A DNA stretch of 64,000 bases from Streptococcus sp. D7B5 (GTDB lineage Bacteria > Bacillota > Bacilli > Lactobacillales > Streptococcaceae): the NCBI RefSeq assembly GCF_029691405.1, contig NZ_CP121467.1, forward strand, positions 1,488,001 through 1,552,000, read 5' to 3'. The number at the start of each line of letters is the position of its first letter. Within the stretch, counting starts at the first letter, position 1. The notes below the pieces were generated by a model. It saw nothing but the letters and a program-made list of their open reading frames with translations. It searched no databases and was not told the DNA's origin. Positions 58,514 to 64,000 of the stretch are shown here, piece after piece. The position numbers and the translations under genes were made by a program.

Positions 58514-59443
58514 ATGAAAAAGTTTTCAAAGACCTTGAGAGATAACTGGATCTTTCTCTTGATGGTTTTACCAGGGGCACTCTGGTTGATTCTATTCTTT
58601 TACATTCCAGTATTTGGGAATGTGGTTGCCTTTAAAGACTACCATATGACCAGTAATGGTTTCATAGATAGTATTGTGAATAGTAAATGGGTCGGGTTAG
58701 ATAATTTCAGATTCTTGTTTAGTTCAAAAGATGCCTTTATCATCACTCGAAATACCGTTCTCTACAATCTCGGGTTTATCTTTATCGGTTTGATTGTATC
58801 AGTAGGGATTGCCATCATCCTCAGCGAGCTCCGCTCTAAGAGAATGGTTAAGATTTTCCAAACGTCTATGTTGTTCCCTTACTTCCTGTCATGGGTTATC
58901 ATCAGTTTCTTTACAGATGCCTTCCTAAACATTGACAAAGGGGTCTTCAACCATTTCCTAACATCCATTGGCATGAAGGAAGTCAACTTTTACGCTGACT
59001 TAGGCATTTGGCCATACCTTCTCCTTTTCCTAGGTATTTGGAAAGGCTTTGGATATAGCAGTGTCATGTACTATGCGACGATCATGGGAATTGATCCAAC
59101 CTACTACGAAGCAGCAACAGTGGACGGGGCGAGCAAGTGGCAACGCATTCGCAACGTAACCATTCCTCAGTTGACTCCACTTGTAACTGTATTGACCATC
59201 CTTGCAGTCGGAAATATCTTCCGTGCAGACTTTGGTCTCTTCTATCAAATTCCACACAATGCTGGTCAGCTTTACAATGTAACCAACGTTTTGGACGTAT
59301 ATGTCTTTAATGGTTTGACTCAGACAGCAGATATCGGTATGGCTTCAGCAGCCGGTCTTTACCAATCCGTTGTCGGTTTGATTCTGGTTATCCTATCAAA
59401 CTTGCTTGCAAGACGAGTCGATCCAAACTCAGCTTTGTTCTAG
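58514..59443 (+). CDS. Carbohydrate ABC transporter permease (LplB type, NgtP1-like)
   Basis: A 309-residue permease with six membrane helices and an EAA loop (TYYEAATVDGASKWQRIRNVTIPQL). It is of the LplB/MsmF CUT1 type, for oligosaccharides. It pairs with the next permease and the lipoprotein downstream. No ATPase gene is present in the operon, so it probably uses a shared MsmK-like ATPase, as is usual in streptococci. From memory of gene order it matches pneumococcal SP_0090, part of the N-glycan transporter. AGGGAGGAAA precedes the ATG. Confidence 0.9.
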   Translation: MKKFSKTLRDNWIFLLMVLPGALWLILFFYIPVFGNVVAFKDYHMTSNGFIDSIVNSKWVGLDNFRFLFSSKDAFIITRNTVLYNLGFIFIGLIVSVGIAIILSELRSKRMVKIFQTSMLFPYFLSWVIISFFTDAFLNIDKGVFNHFLTSIGMKEVNFYADLGIWPYLLLFLGIWKGFGYSSVMYYATIMGIDPTYYEAATVDGASKWQRIRNVTIPQLTPLVTVLTILAVGNIFRADFGLFYQIPHNAGQLYNVTNVLDVYVFNGLTQTADIGMASAAGLYQSVVGLILVILSNLLARRVDPNSALF

Positions 59444-59456
59444 AAAGGAGGAGAAT

Positions 59457-60380
59457 ATGGCAGAAAAGAAAATTAAAAAAGAAAAAATCGATAATGTCGG
59501 CATTCACTCCTTCAGTAAGAAAGCAGATATCTTCTTTAGTATCATCTCTGGTTTGATTGCTCTTTCTTGTATCTTGCCCTTTATCTTCGTTATCATCATT
59601 TCGGTGACAGACGAAAAGAGCATCCTCCAGTATGGATATAGCTTTTTCCCTTCGAAGTTTGGTGTAGACGGATTCCAGTTCTTGGCTCAGTTTAAAGATA
59701 AGATCCTCCAAGCGCTCTTTATCTCAGTTTTTGTAACTGTAGTCGGAACAGTGACCAACGTCTTCATTACAACCACTTATGCCTACGCCATCTCACGGAC
59801 AACCTTTAAGTACCGCAGATTCTTCACGATCTTCGCTCTTCTTAGTATGTTGTTCAATGCTGGTTTGGTACCGGGCTATATTGTGGTAACTCGCCTGCTT
59901 CAACTGGGTGATACCGTTTGGGCCTTGATTGTTCCAATGCTCCTCTCACCATTCAACATCATCTTGATGCGTTCCTTCTTCAAGAAGACCATTCCAGAAG
60001 CCATTCTCGAATCTGCTCGTATTGATGGTGCCAGTGAAGCTCGGATCTTCTTCCAGATCTGTTTGCCATTGTCACTTCCAGGTATCGCAACCATCACGCT
60101 TTTGACAGCTCTTGGTTTCTGGAACGACTGGTTCAACGCCCTTCTTTATATCAAGAGTGACAACTTGTATCCATTGCAATATTTGCTTATGCAAATCCAA
60201 CAAAATATGGACTACATTGCAAAAGCAGTCGGTCTATCTGGCCAACTGGGAGTTGCTCTACCGAAAGAAACAGGTCGTATGGCCATGGTTGTTGTTGCAA
60301 CCCTTCCAATCGCGATTCTGTATCCATTCTTCCAACGCTACTTTGTTAAAGGTTTGACCATCGGTGGTGTGAAAGAATAG
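59457..60380 (+). CDS. Carbohydrate ABC transporter permease (YtcP/MsmG type, NgtP2-like)
   Basis: A 307-residue second permease with six helices and an EAA loop (ILESARIDGASEARIFFQICLPLSLPGI). The frame is open from 59406, inside the previous gene, but AAGGAGGAGA places the start at ATG 59457. It forms a heterodimer with the preceding permease. It starts 13 nt after it and is followed by a 17-nt hairpin (60389-60405) before the binding-protein gene. Confidence 0.9.
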   Translation: MAEKKIKKEKIDNVGIHSFSKKADIFFSIISGLIALSCILPFIFVIIISVTDEKSILQYGYSFFPSKFGVDGFQFLAQFKDKILQALFISVFVTVVGTVTNVFITTTYAYAISRTTFKYRRFFTIFALLSMLFNAGLVPGYIVVTRLLQLGDTVWALIVPMLLSPFNIILMRSFFKKTIPEAILESARIDGASEARIFFQICLPLSLPGIATITLLTALGFWNDWFNALLYIKSDNLYPLQYLLMQIQQNMDYIAKAVGLSGQLGVALPKETGRMAMVVVATLPIAILYPFFQRYFVKGLTIGGVKE

Positions 60381-60388
60381 CACTTGCT

Positions 60389-60405
60389 GAGAAACACCGT
60401 TTCTC
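60389..60405 (+). repeat. Intercistronic hairpin before binding-protein gene
   Basis: GAGAAAC and GTTTCTC flank an ACC loop. There is no T run, so it is more likely an mRNA processing or stability element than a terminator. Confidence 0.55.
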
Positions 60406-60488
60406 CCTTCCCAACTTCATCTTAGTGACTGAAGTTACAAATTATTAAATCGTTTATAAGTTTAAAAATAAAAAAAGGAGTTTTTATC

Positions 60489-61973
60489 ATGAAAAACTGG
60501 AAAAAATATGCTTTTGCATCTGCTAGCGTAGTCGCTTTGGCTGCTGGTCTTGCTGCTTGTGGAAACCTTACAGGTAATAACAAAAAAGCTGCTGATACTG
60601 CTTCAGGTGAAAAACCTGTAATCAAAATGTACCAAATCGGTGACAAACCAGACAACTTGGATGAATTGCTAGAAAATGCAAACAAAATCATCGAAGAAAA
60701 AGTCGGTGCTAAATTGGATATCCAATACCTCGGATGGGGTGACTATGATAAGAAAATGTCAGTTATCACATCATCTGGTGAAAACTATGATATCGCATTT
60801 GCATCTAACTATGTCGTAAATGCTCAAAAAGGTGCTTATGCTGACTTGACAGAATTGTATAAAAAAGAAGGAGCAGAGCTTTACAAAGCACTTGACCCAG
60901 CTTACATCAAAGGGAACACTGTAAACGGTAAGATCTATGCAGTACCAGTTGCAGCTAACGTTGCATCATCTCAAAACTTTGCCTTCAACGGAACTCTTCT
61001 TGCTAAATACGGTATCGATATTTCAGGTGTAACTTCATACGAAACACTTGAGCCAGTCTTGAAACAAATCAAAGAAAAAGCTCCAGACGTAGTACCATTT
61101 GCGGTTACGAAGAACTTTATCCCATCTGATAACTTTGACTACCCAGTACCAAACGGACTTCCATTTGTTATTGACCTTGAAGGAGACACTACTAAGATCG
61201 TAAACCGTTACGAAGTGCCTCGTTTCAAAGAACACTTGAAGACTCTTCACAAATTCTATGAAGCTGGATACATTCCAAAAGACGTAGCAACAAGCGACAC
61301 TTCATTTGACCTTCAACAAGATACTTGGTTCGTTCGTGAAGAAACAGTAGGACCAGCTGACTACGGTAACAGCTTGCTCTCACGCGTTGCTAACAAAGAC
61401 ATCCAAATCAAACCAATCACTAACTTTATCAAGAAAAACCAAACAACACAAGTTGCCAACTTTGTTATCTCAAACAACTCTAAGAACAAAGAAAAATCAA
61501 TGGAAGTGTTGAACCTCTTGAACACGAACCCAGAACTCTTGAACGGTCTTGTTTACGGTCCAGAAGGCAAGAACTGGGAAAAAATTGAAGGTAAAGAAAA
61601 CCGTGTACGCGTCCTTGATGGCTACAAAGGAAATACTCACATGGGTGGATGGAACACTGGTAACAACTGGATTCTTTACATCAACGAAAACGTTACAGAT
61701 CAACAAATCGAAGATTCTAAGAAACAATTGGCAGAAGCTAAAGAATCTCCAGCACTTGGATTCATCTTTAACACTGACAATGTGAAATCTGAAATCTCAG
61801 CAATTTCTAACACAATGCAACAATTCGATACAGCTATCAACACTGGTACTGTAGACCCAGATAAAGCTATTCCAGAATTGATGGAAAAATTGAAATCTGA
61901 AGGTGCCTACGAAAAAGTATTGAACGAAATGCAAAAACAATATGACGAATTCTTGAAAAACAAAAAATCATAA
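60489..61973 (+). CDS. Extracellular oligosaccharide-binding lipoprotein (NgtS-like)
   Basis: A 494-residue lipoprotein: lipobox GLAACGNL, then a solute-binding domain of the LplA/DUF3502 group with VIKMYQIGDKPDNLDELL and a C-terminal NTGTVDPDKAIPELMEKLKSEG. It delivers substrate to the two permeases. The adjacent intracellular GH29/92/125/38/20 enzymes suggest processed N-glycans as ligand; in pneumococcus a protein of this size at the equivalent locus (NgtS) binds complex-type N-glycans. Codon use looks biased to highly expressed genes. AAAAGGAG precedes the ATG. Confidence 0.9.
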   Translation: MKNWKKYAFASASVVALAAGLAACGNLTGNNKKAADTASGEKPVIKMYQIGDKPDNLDELLENANKIIEEKVGAKLDIQYLGWGDYDKKMSVITSSGENYDIAFASNYVVNAQKGAYADLTELYKKEGAELYKALDPAYIKGNTVNGKIYAVPVAANVASSQNFAFNGTLLAKYGIDISGVTSYETLEPVLKQIKEKAPDVVPFAVTKNFIPSDNFDYPVPNGLPFVIDLEGDTTKIVNRYEVPRFKEHLKTLHKFYEAGYIPKDVATSDTSFDLQQDTWFVREETVGPADYGNSLLSRVANKDIQIKPITNFIKKNQTTQVANFVISNNSKNKEKSMEVLNLLNTNPELLNGLVYGPEGKNWEKIEGKENRVRVLDGYKGNTHMGGWNTGNNWILYINENVTDQQIEDSKKQLAEAKESPALGFIFNTDNVKSEISAISNTMQQFDTAINTGTVDPDKAIPELMEKLKSEGAYEKVLNEMQKQYDEFLKNKKS

Positions 61974-62017
61974 GATTGATTGATTTCGTGTATTCATTCC
62001 TAATTCCTAAAAATGTG

Positions 62018-62059
62018 ATCACTGCCTTCCTTAGTTCTCTAGGGGAGGTAGTGATTTTT
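62018..62059 (+). terminator. Terminator after transporter operon
   Basis: ATCACTGCCTTCC (62018-62030) pairs with GGGAGGTAGTGAT (62043-62055), with two mismatches, followed by TTTTA. Confidence 0.8.
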
Positions 62060-62158
62060 AGGATGCAAATAAAAAGTTGAGAGAATTATCTGCGATTCGC
62101 TATGGTTACTGATGAAGTGCAGGGGTAGGACTCTTTCTACAATTTCCGGTCAAATAAA

Positions 62159-62187
62159 TTGCATTCGTTTTCCCAAGTGGGTATACT
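62159..62187 (+). promoter_or_regulatory. trhO promoter
   Basis: TTGCAT (62159-62164), 17 bp, TATACT (62182-62187). Confidence 0.75.
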
Positions 62188-62243
62188 AGTATAGTTGAAT
62201 GAAAAATTCTGAAAATTTAAGAATAGAAAAGAGAACAAATCTT

Positions 62244-63230
62244 ATGGCAAAAGATATTCGTGTCTTACTTTACTACCTTTATACTCCAATTGAAAATGCA
62301 GAGCAATTTGCGGCAGATCACTTGGCTTTCTGTAAATCAATCGGCCTTAAAGGTCGTATCCTAGTCGCTGACGAGGGAATTAACGGAACTGTTTCAGGTG
62401 ACTACGAAACAACTCAAAAATACATGGACTACGTTCACAGTCTCCCAGGCATGGAAGACCTCTGGTTCAAGATTGACGAAGAAAATGAACAAGCCTTCAA
62501 GAAGATGTTTGTTCGCTACAAGAAAGAAATTGTCCACCTTGGTTTGGAAGACAACGACTTTGACAACGACATCAACCCACTTGAAACAACAGGTGCTTAC
62601 TTGTCTCCAAAAGAGTTCAAAGAAGCCCTTCTTGACGAAGATACCGTTGTCCTTGACACACGTAACGATTATGAGTACGACCTAGGACATTTCCGTGGAG
62701 CTATCCGCCCAGACATCCGCAACTTCCGTGAGTTACCACAATGGGTTCGTGACAACAAGGAAAAATTCATGGACAAGCGTGTCGTGGTTTACTGTACAGG
62801 TGGCGTTCGTTGTGAGAAATTCTCAGGTTGGATGGTTCGTGAAGGCTACAAAGATGTTGGCCAATTGCACGGAGGAATCGCAACTTACGGTAAAGACCCA
62901 GAAGTTCAAGGTGAGCTTTGGGATGGGAAAATGTACGTCTTTGACGAGCGTATCGCAGTCGATGTCAACCATGTTAACCCAACCATCGTAGGGAAAGACT
63001 GGTTTGATGGAACACCATGTGAACGTTATGTCAACTGTGGAAATCCCTTCTGTAACCGTCGTATCCTAACATCAGAAGAAAATGAAGACAAATACCTTCG
63101 TGGATGCTCACACGAGTGCCGTGTTCACCCACGCAACCGCTATGTTTCAGAAAATGAATTGACACAAGCAGAAGTGATCGAGCGCCTAGCCGCTATCGGT
63201 GAAAGCTTAGATCAAGTCGCTACAGTATAA
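62244..63230 (+). CDS. trhO: tRNA uridine-34 hydroxylase TrhO (rhodanese, UPF0176)
   Basis: A 328-residue protein. An N-terminal acylphosphatase-like domain ([35 protein letters not shown]) is followed by a rhodanese domain with the catalytic cysteine in [19 protein letters not shown]-terminal Cys-rich region has [15 protein letters not shown] and GCSHECR. TrhO makes 5-hydroxyuridine at tRNA position 34 using O2 and prephenate-linked chemistry. The frame is open to 62199; ATG 62244 gives the family length (328 residues, as pneumococcal SP_0095 from memory). It has its own promoter and terminator. Confidence 0.93.
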   Translation: MAKDIRVLLYYLYTPIENAEQFAADHLAFCKSIGLKGRILVADEGINGTVSGDYETTQKYMDYVHSLPGMEDLWFKIDEENEQAFKKMFVRYKKEIVHLGLEDNDFDNDINPLETTGAYLSPKEFKEALLDEDTVVLDTRNDYEYDLGHFRGAIRPDIRNFRELPQWVRDNKEKFMDKRVVVYCTGGVRCEKFSGWMVREGYKDVGQLHGGIATYGKDPEVQGELWDGKMYVFDERIAVDVNHVNPTIVGKDWFDGTPCERYVNCGNPFCNRRILTSEENEDKYLRGCSHECRVHPRNRYVSENELTQAEVIERLAAIGESLDQVATV

Positions 63231-63233
63231 AGC

Positions 63234-63258
63234 AAACAGCCCTTAGAGGCTGTTTTTC
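63234..63258 (+). terminator. Terminator after trhO
   Basis: AAACAGCC (63234-63241) pairs with GGCTGTTT (63248-63255), loop CTTAGA, followed by TTC. Confidence 0.9.
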
Positions 63259-63314
63259 TATGCTTTTTATCTAAAAATCTAAAATTTGTTTCTGTATCTT
63301 TCAGGAAAATAGGG

Positions 63315-63338
63315 TATACTATGTGTAAACGATTTCAA
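63315..63338 (+). promoter_or_regulatory. -10 and cre site before last gene
   Basis: TATACT (63315-63320) is followed by GTGTAAACGATTTCAA (63323-63338), which fits the CcpA consensus except at the first base. CcpA bound here would block initiation. Confidence 0.78.
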
Positions 63339-63350
63339 AGGAGGCCAGTT

Positions 63351-64000
63351 ATGGCGAAAACATTTTTTATCCCAAATAAAGAAAGCATTCTAGGACAACA
63401 GGAGGTCTTGACTGCCAAGTCCATCTTGGCCTTGGTGGAGGGCTTGGAGTCGCACAGTTATGATGCAGTCTATCTCCGTCAGCCCCTCAATCGTCTCGAG
63501 TACATGGAGTGTGGGATTGTAGGCCAGTCGCAATTTCTTTTCAAAGTGAACTATGCGGATAGTCGAAAAGGCTATCAAGTGGTGATTCCAGACTTTCTTA
63601 CCAGAGCGGACTGGGAGATTGTAGAGGCTCTCCTCCAAGCCCTATCGAGCAAGTTGGGGCAAGTGGTAGAAGGGCTAGAAGACTTTGACTTTGAAGCTTA
63701 TTTCCGACAAACGATCCAGCATTATCTAGCGGATAAGGCGGTTCGTTTAGTATATTGCCAAGGACTCTTGTCTCCTATTTATCTCAACAAGGACTACCTC
63801 GAGAGCTTTTTGGCTGAGGACGGATTGGCACGTTTTGAAGAGCTAGTCAAGAAGGTTCAAGGCTCTGATGCCTACCTTGCCAGTGTGAAATTTTACCCGG
63901 ATGCTCAAGGCAAGGTGCACGGTATCTACCACCTAGCCCAGGGAGTCAAGACGATTTTACCTAAGGAGCCCTTTGTACCAGCACCCTATACCGAGCAGCT
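63351..64000 (+). CDS. Uncharacterised protein, DUF4299-like (3' end outside window)
   Basis: An open frame from ATG 63351 runs to the window end without a stop (about 216 residues seen). It starts MAKTFFIPNKESILGQQEVL and contains YMECGIVGQSQFLFKVNYADS, GYQVVIPDFLTRADWEIVEALLQAL and VRLVYCQGLLSPIYLNKDYLESFL. No signal peptide or membrane helix is seen, so it is probably cytoplasmic. I think it belongs to the streptococcal DUF4299 family, whose function is unknown; this is from memory. AAAGGAGG precedes the ATG, and a cre-like site in the leader suggests carbon-source control. Confidence 0.78.
   Translation, partial: MAKTFFIPNKESILGQQEVLTAKSILALVEGLESHSYDAVYLRQPLNRLEYMECGIVGQSQFLFKVNYADSRKGYQVVIPDFLTRADWEIVEALLQALSSKLGQVVEGLEDFDFEAYFRQTIQHYLADKAVRLVYCQGLLSPIYLNKDYLESFLAEDGLARFEELVKKVQGSDAYLASVKFYPDAQGKVHGIYHLAQGVKTILPKEPFVPAPYTEQ

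Overview
The window is chromosomal DNA of a mitis-group Streptococcus (S. mitis / S. oralis / S. pneumoniae relatives). The evidence is low-GC streptococcal gene content, a competence-type CHAP/choline-binding murein hydrolase, LPxTG surface proteins, a pneumococcal-type BOX repeat, SigX-type and CtsR sites, and an N-glycan catabolic cluster. From memory, the gene order follows the pneumococcal series comFA-comFC-hpf-gdpP-rplI-dnaB-veg-cbpD, the thiamine ABC operon with ctsR-clpC, nadR-pnuC, dus-hslO, glpKOF, dlt, adc, the N-glycan hydrolases, the ngt transporter and trhO. No rRNA, tRNA, CRISPR array, prophage or insertion sequence was seen.

Layout. 1-8.5 kb: end of comFA, comFC, hpf, a thiolase, then gdpP-rplI-dnaB-veg and cbpD behind a cin-box-like site. 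8.6-11.6 kb: a 995-residue LPxTG protein with six ~100-residue helical modules and a proline-rich repeat stalk. 11.7-17.5 kb: polA, then a TPP riboswitch controlling a four-gene thiamine-precursor ABC operon. 17.6-21.4 kb: a ~1265-residue LPxTG protein with an adhesin-like head and eight Spy0128/FctA-like isopeptide domains. 21.6-24.5 kb: ctsR-clpC with a CtsR operator. 24.6-28.5 kb: nadR-pnuC-Nudix regulator (NAD salvage), a small membrane protein and a Ser-rich lipoprotein. 28.5-32 kb: dus-hslO (minus strand) and an Mga-like regulator. 32-36.3 kb: glpK-glpO-glpF. 36.5-41 kb: dltX-A-B-C-D, including a 43-codon dltX. 41.1-43.2 kb: LPxTG 5'-nucleotidase. 43.3-46.8 kb: adcR-C-B-A zinc uptake. 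47.3-58.2 kb: intracellular glycosidases GH29, GH92, GH125, GH38, ROK and GH20. 58.5-62 kb: a CUT1 ABC transporter (two permeases, one lipoprotein). 62.2-64 kb: trhO and the start of an uncharacterised (DUF4299-like) gene.

How genes work together. The transporter at 58.5-62 kb probably imports host N-glycan fragments, which the adjacent cytoplasmic fucosidase, mannosidases and hexosaminidase dismantle. Only a BOX repeat and a terminator separate enzymes from transporter, and the transporter promoter carries a full-consensus CcpA (cre) site. Further cre-like sites lie at glpK, at the small membrane protein, at the final gene and, weakly, at hpf. Envelope functions (dlt, cbpD, three sortase substrates) and metal/vitamin uptake (adc, thiamine, NAD precursors) make up most of the rest.

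The least explained sequence is the ~530-bp gap at 46793-47321. It holds a strong predicted promoter, a hairpin, and two inverted pairs of DnaA-box 9-mers with identical 3-nt spacers.
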